Shown in pieces: positions 37,249 to 46,024 of a stretch of DNA of 64,000 nt; the first letter of the stretch is position 1, and every line of letters begins with the position of its first letter. The notes beneath the pieces are model-generated. The model did not search any database. It was given only the letters and a program-made list of their open reading frames with translations, and had not been told where the DNA came from. A program made the translations under genes and the position numbers. The DNA is from Tsuneonella litorea (GTDB lineage Bacteria > Pseudomonadota > Alphaproteobacteria > Sphingomonadales > Sphingomonadaceae). Location of the stretch: contig NZ_JAOAMV010000005.1 of assembly GCF_025154015.1 (NCBI RefSeq), positions 304,839 to 368,838 of the forward strand, written 5' to 3'.

Positions 37249-37986
37249 TCAGCGGTCGAGCAGCCAGCCGCTGATCGCCAGGCGGGTGGCCGGGGCGAAC
37301 GGGGGGACGAAGGTGACCGAATGGGCTTGAGGCACGCGAAACAGGTTCAGCGAATTGAATCGCGGCCTGAAGCCTTCGACAATGTCCCCGTCGGCATCGA
37401 AGAAGACGAGGTATCCGCCCCAGTCGGTGAACCACTCGTCGGGCGCGAAATTGAGGACGTAGGCGACCCGCCGCCCTTCTCCCGAATGTTCGTCGAGGTG
37501 GCTGGTCAGGAAGTGGCCGGGCGCAAACAGGCTGGCGTGGGCATCGGCCTTCCTGATCTCGGGGATGCCGGTGAGCGTGCGCAGCGGATCGAGGAAATCG
37601 GGTGCGTTGAGGTATTCGAGCAGGATGTCGTGCGGGCCACCGGGCCGCCACTGGCCGAGGTAGGCGTCGACCAGCGAATAACGGGCATGGACGAACGAGA
37701 AGCGCCCCTCGCTTGCCGCGCGATGCGCGTCCCGCACGCGATCGCCGATTTTCTGGCGGACGGCTTCTTGCTGTAGTTCCTCGGCCCGGACCTGCTCGGG
37801 CTGGTCCGCATCGCCGGCCTGGATCGACAGGCCCCACGGGGTGCCGTCGCGCAGCAGGCGCCGAATTTCCTCGGCCGCTTCGGGCACCAGGAAATCGCGG
37901 ACCTGGGTCCGGCCCTTGCTGGAAAATTGCGCCTGGGCACTCCGCAAATCGGCGTTCGGGTTCACCGCAAACAAGGTTTTCGACAT
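37249..37986 (-). CDS. 2OG-Fe(II) oxygenase family protein (copy B)
   Basis: A 245-residue protein with a full 2OG-Fe(II) facial triad: His163 and Asp165 in GHFLTSHLDE, His222 in PQAHSVTFVPP, and Arg235 in TRLAISGW as the co-substrate anchor. The N-terminal half (GRTQVRDFLVPEAAEEI, TPWGLSIQAGD) is typical of a proline-hydroxylase-like group. It is the first gene of a two-gene operon with TPR-oxygenase B. It is a paralogue of the gene at 30.9-31.7 kb. It probably hydroxylates an amino acid, peptide or small ligand; which one is unknown. Confidence 0.88.
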   Translation of the reverse strand: MSKTLFAVNPNADLRSAQAQFSSKGRTQVRDFLVPEAAEEIRRLLRDGTPWGLSIQAGDADQPEQVRAEELQQEAVRQKIGDRVRDAHRAASEGRFSFVHARYSLVDAYLGQWRPGGPHDILLEYLNAPDFLDPLRTLTGIPEIRKADAHASLFAPGHFLTSHLDEHSGEGRRVAYVLNFAPDEWFTDWGGYLVFFDADGDIVEGFRPRFNSLNLFRVPQAHSVTFVPPFAPATRLAISGWLLDR

Positions 37987-38136
37987 TTCGGGCGCGGCCT
38001 CTCTTCCCCGGTGTCCGAGCCCTTAGGGCAGCAGGTCGGGCGAGCGCAATACGCGGCGCTCGGACGCACCGATGCATTGCCGCCCGCGCGGCGCGCGCCT
38101 AGGACAACGAAAGCCAGTCCTGGGAGAATATGACAA

Positions 38137-39309
38137 ATGCCTACCGCCTATATCGTCGATGCCGTACGCACTGCCGGGGGTCGCCGCGGCGGCCGTCTTT
38201 CGGGCGTCCACCCGGTCGACCTTGCCGCGATCGTCCTCGACGCTCTCGTCGAGCGCACCGGGATCGATCCCGCGAAGGTCGACGACGTCGTGATGGGCTG
38301 CGTCACCCAGGCCGGCGAGCAAGCGATGCAGGTGGGCCGCATGGCGGTGCTGGCGAGCAAGCGGCTGCCGCAATCGTGCCCGGCGGTGACCATCGACCGC
38401 CAGTGCGGGTCGAGCCAGCAGGCGATCCAGTTCGCCGCGCAGGCGGTCATGAGCGGAACGCAGGACGCGGTGATCGCCGCGGGCGTCGAGAGCATGACCC
38501 GCGTGCCGATGGGCACCAACGCGACCTTCCACATGAAGGAGGGCATGGGCCACTACAAGTCGCCCCGGCTCGAGGAAGAGTTCCCCGGCGTCATGTTCTC
38601 GCAGTTCGCCGGCGCGCAGATGATCGCCGACAAGTACGACATGACCAAGGAAGCGATCGACCGCTTCGCGCTGGCGAGCCACCAGAAGGCGGCTGCCGCG
38701 ACGCGGGCGGGGGCCTTCGAACGCGAGATCGTGCCGGTCACCGTCGAGACGCCCGAGGGCCCGGTCGAGCACACCGTCGACGAGGGCATCCGCTTCGACG
38801 CCACGCTGGAAAGCATCGCCTCGGTCAAGCTGCTGCAGGAAGGCGGCAAGCTCACCGCGGCGAGCGCGAGCCAGATCTGCGACGGGTCGAGCGCCGCTTT
38901 GATCGTTTCCGAAACCGCGCTCAAGGACCTCGGCCTGACCCCCCGTGCGCGGATTCACACGCTCACCGTGACCGCGGGCGACCCGGTGATCATGCTCGAG
39001 GAACCGCTGTTCGCGACCGACAAGGCGCTGCAGCGCGCGGGGCTTAAGATCGGCGACATCGACCTTTACGAAGTGAACGAGGCCTTCGCGCCGGTGCCGA
39101 TGGCGTGGCTTGAGCACACCGGCGCCGACCCGGACAGGCTCAACGTCAACGGCGGGGCGATCGCGCTCGGCCATCCGCTGGGTGCGAGCGGCACCAAGCT
39201 GATGGCGACGCTGCTCAACGCGCTGCACGCGCGCGGGCTCAAGTACGGCCTGCAGACGATGTGCGAGGGCGGCGGAATCGCCAACGTGACGATCATCGAA
39301 GCGGTCTGA
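38137..39309 (+). CDS. Acetyl-CoA C-acetyltransferase (thiolase)
   Basis: A 390-residue thiolase. The acyl-accepting Cys90 is in DRQCGSSQQ, the active-site His is in ALGHPLGASG, and the second catalytic Cys376 is in CEGGGIANVTII. The family either cleaves 3-ketoacyl-CoA in beta-oxidation or condenses acetyl-CoA. The downstream SDR and crotonase genes make a degradative role more likely, though which chain it shortens is not decidable. The N-terminus AYIVDAVRTAGGRRGGRLSGVHP is closest to thiolases of lipid or steroid-like degradation. It starts a rightward set of three acyl-CoA genes. Confidence 0.93.
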   Translation: MPTAYIVDAVRTAGGRRGGRLSGVHPVDLAAIVLDALVERTGIDPAKVDDVVMGCVTQAGEQAMQVGRMAVLASKRLPQSCPAVTIDRQCGSSQQAIQFAAQAVMSGTQDAVIAAGVESMTRVPMGTNATFHMKEGMGHYKSPRLEEEFPGVMFSQFAGAQMIADKYDMTKEAIDRFALASHQKAAAATRAGAFEREIVPVTVETPEGPVEHTVDEGIRFDATLESIASVKLLQEGGKLTAASASQICDGSSAALIVSETALKDLGLTPRARIHTLTVTAGDPVIMLEEPLFATDKALQRAGLKIGDIDLYEVNEAFAPVPMAWLEHTGADPDRLNVNGGAIALGHPLGASGTKLMATLLNALHARGLKYGLQTMCEGGGIANVTIIEAV

Positions 39310-39431
39310 CGGCCGCGCGCACCGACCCGCGATAGCCGGTTGCAATCCGGGACTTGTCGCGTCATGCCCGGTGCGGAACCGCGCCGGCCTGAAATCGCGC
39401 CGGGGTGCACGCACATGGGAGTAGGAACAGC

Positions 39432-40214
<783 letters not shown>

Positions 40215-40268
40215 TGGACTTTCCCACACGGCCGGGCCCGCGCCAGGCCGGTGTCGATGACGAATCCG

Positions 40269-40319
40269 GGCGCCTTCCTTCCTGCATTTGAAGGCGGGGC
40301 GGAGGGCGCCTGTTTTTTT
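40269..40319 (+). terminator. Probable Rho-independent terminator after the SDR gene
   Basis: A 10-bp stem with one G-U pair (GGCGCCTTCC at 40269 with GGAGGGCGCC ending 40310) and a 22-base loop is followed by TG and seven T residues. It would separate the SDR transcript from the crotonase gene, giving the latter its own promoter. Confidence 0.55.
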
Positions 40320-40328
40320 GGTCCAGGA

Positions 40329-40348
40329 CTGTCTGACATGTGTGACAG
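40329..40348 (+). promoter_or_regulatory. Imperfect 20-bp palindrome upstream of the crotonase gene
   Basis: CTGTCTGACA-TGTGTGACAG is symmetric at 16 of 20 positions and lies 27 bases before the ATG of the crotonase gene, a position where a repressor would block transcription. It may be an operator for a TetR- or MarR-type regulator; a MarR gene lies 1.8 kb downstream. Inference only. Confidence 0.4.
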
Positions 40349-40375
40349 GGCCCGGGCGAACGGAGAGATGCGACC

Positions 40376-41248
40376 ATGACCGGCTACACCCAGATCAGCT
40401 ACGACGTGCAGGGGCCGGTGGCGCTGGTCACGCTCGACCGGCCGGAAAAGATGAACGCCTTCACCCGCACGATGATGGCCGAGATCATCGATGCGATGGA
40501 CGCGGCCGACGGCGACGACCGGGTCCGCGCGGTGATCTTCACCGGCAGCGGCGACCGGGCGTTCTGTGCCGGGGCCGACCTGACGCCGGAGGGCGGCGGG
40601 CACGTGTTCTCCGACCCCAACCCGGTCGAGGACCTGTCGGACGAGCGCGTGCGCGACGGCGGCGGGCGGCTGACGCTGCGCCTGTTCAATGCGAAGAAGC
40701 CGCTCATTTCGGCGTGCAACGGGGTGGCGGTCGGCGTGGGCGCGACGATGCAGTTGCCGATGGACATGCGGCTGTGCGCGGACACCGCGCGCTTCGGCTT
40801 CGTCTTCGCGCGGCGCGGGATCACGCCCGAAGCCGCGTCAAGCTGGTTCCTGCCGCGCCTCGTCGGCATGCAGACCGCACTCGAATGGTGCATGACCGGG
40901 CGGATCTTCGACGCCGGGGAAGCGCTGGCGAAGGGCCTCGTGCGCTCGATCCACCCGCAGCAGGACCTGCTCGGAGCCGCGCTCGGCCTCGCGCACGAGA
41001 TCGCCGAAAACACCTCGGCGGTGTCGGTCGCAATGACCCGCGCGATGCTCTGGCGGCTCTCGGCCGCCGAGCACCCGATGGTGGCGCACCGGGTCGACAG
41101 CCGGGCGATCTACCGCCTCAGCCGCGGCGCCGACGCGCGCGAAGGCGTCGCGAGCTTCCTCGAGAAGCGGCCGCCCAATTACCCCGATACCGTCAGCGCC
41201 GAGATGCCGGATTTCTATCCCTGGTGGGACGAGCCGGGATACGAATGA
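40376..41248 (+). CDS. Enoyl-CoA hydratase/isomerase (crotonase) family protein
   Basis: A 290-residue crotonase. It has the oxyanion-hole motif AFCAGADLTP, the second Gly-rich helix start ACNGVAVGVGATMQL, and the DMRLCADTARFGFVFARRGITPEAASSWFLPRLVG region. The Glu/Glu catalytic positions of classical hydratases appear changed (ARRGITPEA at the second site), which is common in this subgroup, so isomerase or other acyl-CoA chemistry is possible. The C-terminus DFYPWWDEPGYE is typical of one such branch. It has its own palindromic upstream element and precedes mtnP by 13 bases. Confidence 0.9.
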   Translation: MTGYTQISYDVQGPVALVTLDRPEKMNAFTRTMMAEIIDAMDAADGDDRVRAVIFTGSGDRAFCAGADLTPEGGGHVFSDPNPVEDLSDERVRDGGGRLTLRLFNAKKPLISACNGVAVGVGATMQLPMDMRLCADTARFGFVFARRGITPEAASSWFLPRLVGMQTALEWCMTGRIFDAGEALAKGLVRSIHPQQDLLGAALGLAHEIAENTSAVSVAMTRAMLWRLSAAEHPMVAHRVDSRAIYRLSRGADAREGVASFLEKRPPNYPDTVSAEMPDFYPWWDEPGYE

Positions 41249-41261
41249 TCGCGGCCGTTCG

Positions 41262-42131
41262 ATGACCTGGCACATCGGCGTGATCGGCGGCTCCGGGCTG
41301 CACGAAGGGCTCGCGCTCGACGAAGCGCAGTCGATCCCCGTGCGCTCGCCGTTCGGCGAGCCGTCGGGGCCGGTGACGACCGGTCTCATCGGCGGCGTGC
41401 GGTTCAGTTTCCTCGCGCGGCACGGCGCGGGGCACGTCCTGCCGCCGGCGGCGGTAAACTACCGCGCGAACATCGACGTCCTGAAGCGCACCGGCGTCAC
41501 CGACGTCGTCGCGCTTTCGGCGATCGGGTCGCTGCGCGAGGATCTGGCACCGGGCGGGTTCGTTGCGGTCGACCAGTTCATCGACCGCACCGCGGGGCGC
41601 GCCCGCAGCTTCTTCGGCGAAGGGATGGTGGCGCACGTCAGCCTCGCCGATCCGACCTGTGCGCGGCTGTCGGCCCTTGTCGCCGACGCGGCGGAGAGCG
41701 CCGGCGCCCCCGTTCGCCGCGGCGGGTGCTACGTCGCGATCGACGGTCCGCAATTCTCGACCCGCGCCGAGAGTGCCCTGTACCGTGCCTGGGGCGGGGA
41801 CGTGATCGGCATGACCGGAATGCCCGAGGCGCGCCTCGCGCGCGAAGCCGAGCTGCCCTACGCGTTGCTCGGCATGGTCACCGATTACGATTGCTGGCGC
41901 GAGGGCGAAGCAGTCGGGGCAGCGGAGGTCTTCGCCGTGATGAAGGCGAACGCCGCGCTCGCGCGCGAAGCGATGGCCGGGCTCGCGCGCGTGCTGCCCG
42001 CCCAGCGGACCGCCGCGCCGGCCGACACTGCGCTCGACGGCGCGTTCGCGACCGCGCCGGGCCAGCGCGACGGGCGGTTGCTCGCGATGCTCGATGGGGT
42101 CGCCGGCCGGGTCCTGCGAAAGCAGGAATAG
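41262..42131 (+). CDS. mtnP: S-methyl-5'-thioadenosine phosphorylase
   Basis: A 289-residue phosphorylase. Family landmarks are IGVIGGSGLHEG (phosphate site), RHGAGHVLPPAAVNYRAN, SAIGSLRED, and the purine/ribose site GPQFSTRAES, WGGDVIGMTGMPEARLAREAEL and VTDYDCW. It cleaves methylthioadenosine, a by-product of polyamine synthesis, to adenine and methylthioribose-1-phosphate. A methylthioinosine-specific form is possible but less likely given the MTAP-type motifs. It follows the crotonase gene closely and may be cotranscribed with it, though there is no obvious functional link. Confidence 0.93.
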   Translation: MTWHIGVIGGSGLHEGLALDEAQSIPVRSPFGEPSGPVTTGLIGGVRFSFLARHGAGHVLPPAAVNYRANIDVLKRTGVTDVVALSAIGSLREDLAPGGFVAVDQFIDRTAGRARSFFGEGMVAHVSLADPTCARLSALVADAAESAGAPVRRGGCYVAIDGPQFSTRAESALYRAWGGDVIGMTGMPEARLAREAELPYALLGMVTDYDCWREGEAVGAAEVFAVMKANAALAREAMAGLARVLPAQRTAAPADTALDGAFATAPGQRDGRLLAMLDGVAGRVLRKQE

Positions 42132-42168
42132 GGCTGCGTGGAGCGCGACTTGCTTGCCCTCGCAGGCG

Positions 42169-42182
42169 GTTTCGATAGAAAC
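42169..42182 (+). promoter_or_regulatory. Perfect inverted repeat upstream of the MarR gene
   Basis: GTTTC-GATA-GAAAC is perfectly symmetric in its arms and lies 8 bases before the MarR-family ATG. The placement fits an autoregulatory operator or a sequence overlapping the transcription start. No binding data are available. Confidence 0.4.
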
Positions 42183-42190
42183 TTGTCCGC

Positions 42191-42679
42191 ATGACCGAAA
42201 ACGCGAACAGCACCCGCCTCGCCGATTTCCTTCCGTACCTGCTCTCGGTGACCTCGAACGCGGTGTCGAGCCGGGTCGCCGAGGCCTATCGCGCGGCCTT
42301 CGGTCTGCGCATCGCCGAGTGGCGGGTCATGGCGGTGCTGGGAGACGCGGGCGCACTAACCCAGCGGGACCTGACCGAAGCCACGCTGATGGACAAGGTC
42401 GCGGTCAACCGTGCGTGCAAGGAACTCGAGGACCGCGGCCTCGCCGCGCGCACGGCCAACGAGCGCGACGGACGCTCGCACCACCTGGAACTGACCGGCG
42501 ACGGGCGCGCGATGCATGCGCGCATCATGCCGCTCGCGCTCGAGATGGAAGCGCGGATGTTCGAAGGCTTCACGGCCGAGGAGCGGCAGATATTCCGGGC
42601 GTTGCTGGCGCGGCTGCGCGCCGCGGCGGGCGATTTCGATCCCGAGGGTGTGGAGGGCGGGGTCGGTTACGGCTCCTAG
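42191..42679 (+). CDS. MarR-family transcriptional regulator
   Basis: A 162-residue winged-helix protein of family-typical length. The recognition-helix region LTQRDLTEATLMDKVAVNRACKELEDRGLAARTANERDGRSHHLELTGDGR is a clear MarR pattern: helix-turn-helix, then the wing with an Arg/Asp tip. Such proteins are homodimeric repressors relieved by small ligands, often aromatic or acyl compounds. It is separated from mtnP by 59 bases containing an inverted repeat. It converges with the tad locus. Which genes it controls is unknown; the acyl-CoA genes just upstream are candidates. Confidence 0.9.
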   Translation: MTENANSTRLADFLPYLLSVTSNAVSSRVAEAYRAAFGLRIAEWRVMAVLGDAGALTQRDLTEATLMDKVAVNRACKELEDRGLAARTANERDGRSHHLELTGDGRAMHARIMPLALEMEARMFEGFTAEERQIFRALLARLRAAAGDFDPEGVEGGVGYGS

Positions 42680-42702
42680 GAACCTGCCGACCCCGCATCC
42701 GG

Positions 42703-43707
42703 TTACGATCGGCCGGGCTTCGCGGCGAAGGCGTCGCTGATCGAGCAGGCCGCCGGACCGAGAATGACGACGAACAGCGTCGGCAGGATGAACAAAATCA
42801 GCGGCACGGTCATGATCGCGGGCAGGCGCGCGGCCTTTTCTTCCGCGCGCATCATGCGCTCGTTGCGGAACTCTGCCGACAGCACGCGCAGCGCCGAAGC
42901 GAGCGGGGTGCCGTAGCGTTCGGTCTGCACCATCGTCGTCACCACGCCCTTGATGCTGTCGAGGTTGACCCGATAGGCGAGGTTGTCGAACGCCATCTTG
43001 CGCTCGGTCAGGAACGACAGCTCGATCGCGGTGAGGGCGAACTCGTCGCCAAGCTCCGGATAGGCCCGGCCGAGTTCCTTGGCGACGCGGTTGAACGCGG
43101 CGTCGACCGTCAGGCCGGCTTCCGCGCAGATGACCAGCAGGTCGAGCGCGTCGGGCAGGCCCTTGCGCACCGCGTCGGTGCGCTTGCCGGCCTTGTTCTT
43201 GAGGTAGATCTCGGGCGCCTTGTACCCGAAGCCGACCGCGGCGGTGAGGCCGAGGAGCTTCTTCATGCTGCCCCATTCGGGCATCATGTTCATCACGTAG
43301 AGCGACAGGAACGCGACGAGACCGAACGCGATCGGCAGGACCATGCGCGCGCCGATCACGTAAACGGCGAGTTCCTTGTTGCGGTAACCCGCCCACGCCA
43401 GCTTCTGCTGGATCGTTTCGATCTGGCTCTGCTGGAGAACCTTCATGTTCGCCAGCGCTTCCTTGACCCGGTCGGTCTGGTCGGTCCGGCGAACCAGGCT
43501 GGTCCGCTTTCGCGCGTTGGTCTTGACGATGCCCGCCTTCAGTTCCTCGCGCCGGGCGTTGAGCGCCTTGACGCGCTTCGCCATCGGGTCCTTGACGGTG
43601 ACCGCGGCGTAGATCGCCATCATCATCGCCAGGGCGGCGACCGCGGCGAGCAGCGTACCGACGAGGATGACGTCGAAACCGAGAAGAGTGGGTCCTGAAG
43701 GGGTCAT
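42703..43707 (-). CDS. tadC: Tad pilus assembly platform protein TadC (T2SS F family)
   Basis: A 334-residue inner-membrane protein with an N-terminal hydrophobic segment and three further helices grouped toward the middle and C-terminus, the layout of TadC. The T2SS-F core contains KGLPDALDLLVICAEAGLTVDAAFNRVAKELG and the AEFRNERMMRAEEKAARLP segment before the final helices. With TadB it forms the platform that couples the motor ATPase to Flp pilin assembly. It lies 10 bases after tadB, last in the leftward operon. It converges with the MarR gene. Confidence 0.92.
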   Translation of the reverse strand: MTPSGPTLLGFDVILVGTLLAAVAALAMMMAIYAAVTVKDPMAKRVKALNARREELKAGIVKTNARKRTSLVRRTDQTDRVKEALANMKVLQQSQIETIQQKLAWAGYRNKELAVYVIGARMVLPIAFGLVAFLSLYVMNMMPEWGSMKKLLGLTAAVGFGYKAPEIYLKNKAGKRTDAVRKGLPDALDLLVICAEAGLTVDAAFNRVAKELGRAYPELGDEFALTAIELSFLTERKMAFDNLAYRVNLDSIKGVVTTMVQTERYGTPLASALRVLSAEFRNERMMRAEEKAARLPAIMTVPLILFILPTLFVVILGPAACSISDAFAAKPGRS

Positions 43708-43717
43708 GTCTACCTGC

Positions 43718-44689
43718 TCAGATTTCGAAGCTGACCATCTTGGCCATGATGAAGACGCCGATGCCCATCCAGACCATCCCGCCCAGTCCCGCGACGATCA
43801 GGCGATCGTCGGAAAAGAAGCCCGCGAGGTAGCTCGGATTGATCCACCAGATCATGAAGAACACGATGAAGGGCAGCGAGCCGACGATGTAGGCCGAAGC
43901 CTTCGATTCGGAGCTCATCGCCTTGATCTTGAGCTTCATCTGGCCGCGCTTGCGCAGCACGTCGGCAAGGTTGGACAGCGTTTCGGCAAGGTTGCCGCCG
44001 GTTTCGCGCTGGATCGCCAGGGTGATGCAAAAAAAGCTGAATTCGGCGATGCCGAGCCGGTCGGCGGTGACCTGGAGCGATTCCTCCATCGTGCGTCCGA
44101 CCTTGATCCGGTCGACGATGCCCTTGAACTCGATCCCCACCGGGCCCTCGATCTCGGTCGCCACCACCGCGAGCGTCTCGGTGACGGGAAGACCCGAACG
44201 CAGGCCGCGCACGAGCAGCTCGATCGCGTCGGGAAACTTGGCGTTGAACTGGTTCGTGCGTCGCTTGATGAAGAAATTGACGACCAGGTGCGGGACGCCC
44301 GCTCCGGCGAACAGGCCGACGCCCAGGCTCAGCAGCGCGGCTCCCGACTTGAGGTACATGATCACCATCACCACGACCCCCACGCCGAGCGAGGCGTAGA
44401 GGTAGTTGGTCAGGGTCCAGCCCTTGCCGGTCCGGTCTAGCCGGACGGCCAGCGCCTCGAGCCGCGAGCCCGACCCGGCGACCTTGAAGGTCTTGGGCTT
44501 GCGGGCGGCGATCGCCTTCTTGAGTTGCGATTCGACCTTGGTGTCGGTGCTTTCGGAATGGCGATAGCGCACCGCCTGGAGGCGGCGGTTGCCTTCCTTC
44601 GCGGCCGACGGGCCGGCGAGCGCGGAGTAGGCGAGGACCATGATGGCCATCAGCCCACCGGCGAACAGCAGTAGCTGAAGAATGCTCAT
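43718..44689 (-). CDS. tadB: Tad pilus assembly platform protein TadB (T2SS F family)
   Basis: A 323-residue membrane protein. It has an N-terminal hydrophobic helix (LLLFAGGLMAIMVLAYSALAG), a second membrane region near residues 100-140, the T2SS-F core (FPDAIELLVRGLRSGLPVTETLAVVATEIEGPVG, LAIQRETGGNLAETLSNLADVLR) and two C-terminal helices. Together with TadC it builds the inner-membrane platform of the Flp/Tad pilus. It sits immediately after cpaE with only 50 bases between them, where cpaF/tadA would normally be found; no trace of that ATPase is present. Confidence 0.93.
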   Translation of the reverse strand: MSILQLLLFAGGLMAIMVLAYSALAGPSAAKEGNRRLQAVRYRHSESTDTKVESQLKKAIAARKPKTFKVAGSGSRLEALAVRLDRTGKGWTLTNYLYASLGVGVVVMVIMYLKSGAALLSLGVGLFAGAGVPHLVVNFFIKRRTNQFNAKFPDAIELLVRGLRSGLPVTETLAVVATEIEGPVGIEFKGIVDRIKVGRTMEESLQVTADRLGIAEFSFFCITLAIQRETGGNLAETLSNLADVLRKRGQMKLKIKAMSSESKASAYIVGSLPFIVFFMIWWINPSYLAGFFSDDRLIVAGLGGMVWMGIGVFIMAKMVSFEI

Positions 44690-44739
44690 CGGACCCGTCC
44701 GTCCCCCTGTCTGGTCACGTCAGTGTGTTCGGTCGTTCG

Positions 44740-46020
44740 TCAGGCCTCGGCGTCGACCGGGGCCTTCGATTTCTTGGCCAGCAGCGACTTGAAGTCGAAG
44801 CCGCCGAGCAGCGACTTCTTCGCCGCCTGTTCGTCGCCGGCCTGTTCCTCGTCCGAGGTGCCAATGATGCGATCGGCGAGCTGGCGGATCGTCGCGCTTG
44901 CCTTGCTTGCACGGTTGGCATCGGCAAACGTCTGGCCCAGCTTGGCGGCGTTGGCCGCGGCCTTGAGATCGTACGGGATCGTGAAGTCGATCTTGCGTTC
45001 GATCGAGGCCTCGAAATCGGCCTTGCTGATCTCGGCCACGCCGTTCTGGACCTTGTTCGCCACGATCAGCGGATGCGCGTGGGTCGCGTTGGTCTTGAGC
45101 CAGCTGAGGATGCGGATCGTGTCGCGCGCGCTCGCCAGCGTCATCTCGGTGGCCAGGACCACCACGTTGACGTCCGACAAGAGGTGCGGAAAGTTGATCA
45201 GCATGTTCCGCGGCAGGTCGATCACGGTCATCTCGAACGCGTGCCGGAACTCTTCCTCGAGCTGAACGAAGGCGCTGCCGTCGGTCATCAGCGGCGAGTT
45301 GATCGGCGCTTCGGCCGACAGGATCGCGAGATTGTCGTTCGCGCGGATCATCGCCCGTTCGATGAACAGCCCGTCGATGCGGCTCGGGTTGTCGATCGCG
45401 TCGGTGAGGCCCCGGCCCGGCTCGAGATCGAGCGCCAGCGCGCCGGTCCCGAAGTGGACGTCGAGGTCGAGCAGCGCGGTCGGCAGCTTGTGGTCGGCCG
45501 AGAACATCCACGCTAGCGACGTCGCCAGGGTGGAGGCCCCGACTCCGCCACGGGTCCCGACAACCGCGGTCGAGATGTGCCGCTTCACCGCATCCGGGTC
45601 ATTCGCCTTGGGGGCCGAGAACACCGCCTGGGCCTGCGTCAGCGAATCGCGCAGCTGGCTCGCCGACAGCGGCTTGAGCAGGTAATCGTGAATGCCGCTC
45701 GCGAGCAGGTCGCGATAGAGGCGCACGTCGTTCACCTGACCGACCGCGACGACCACCGTGCCGGGTTCGCAGACCTCGGCCAGGGCGTTGATGTCGTTGA
45801 GCGGATCGCCGCTTTCCGACAGGTCGACCATCAGGATGTTCGGGCTCGCCGAGACCGAGAGCGACTGCACCGCGTTGCGCAGGCCGCCCTTGGCGCACTT
45901 CTCGGGCTGCCAGCCCATCTCGATGACGACCGGCCGAAGCGTGTCGAGCGCCGTCTCGTCGCAGATGAATGCGGCGAACGGATCGCGGCCTCCGGGGCCG
46001 GGTTTCCATGGGGCGTTCAT
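44740..46020 (-). CDS. cpaE: Pilus assembly ATPase-like localisation protein CpaE (TadZ)
   Basis: A 426-residue protein. Its N-terminal receiver-like atypical domain (about residues 15-130, LMVDLSESGDPLNDINAL) is followed by a MinD/ParA-type domain. The P-loop reads GTRGGVGAS (residues 155-163), lacking both the signature Lys and the P-loop Lys of active ParA/MinD ATPases, which is the atypical form known for TadZ/CpaE. This suggests nucleotide binding or a structural role rather than active hydrolysis. CpaE positions the pilus machinery at the cell pole. It lies 4 bases from cpaD. Confidence 0.92.
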   Translation of the reverse strand: MNAPWKPGPGGRDPFAAFICDETALDTLRPVVIEMGWQPEKCAKGGLRNAVQSLSVSASPNILMVDLSESGDPLNDINALAEVCEPGTVVVAVGQVNDVRLYRDLLASGIHDYLLKPLSASQLRDSLTQAQAVFSAPKANDPDAVKRHISTAVVGTRGGVGASTLATSLAWMFSADHKLPTALLDLDVHFGTGALALDLEPGRGLTDAIDNPSRIDGLFIERAMIRANDNLAILSAEAPINSPLMTDGSAFVQLEEEFRHAFEMTVIDLPRNMLINFPHLLSDVNVVVLATEMTLASARDTIRILSWLKTNATHAHPLIVANKVQNGVAEISKADFEASIERKIDFTIPYDLKAAANAAKLGQTFADANRASKASATIRQLADRIIGTSDEEQAGDEQAAKKSLLGGFDFKSLLAKKSKAPVDAEA

Positions 46021-46024
46021 AGTC

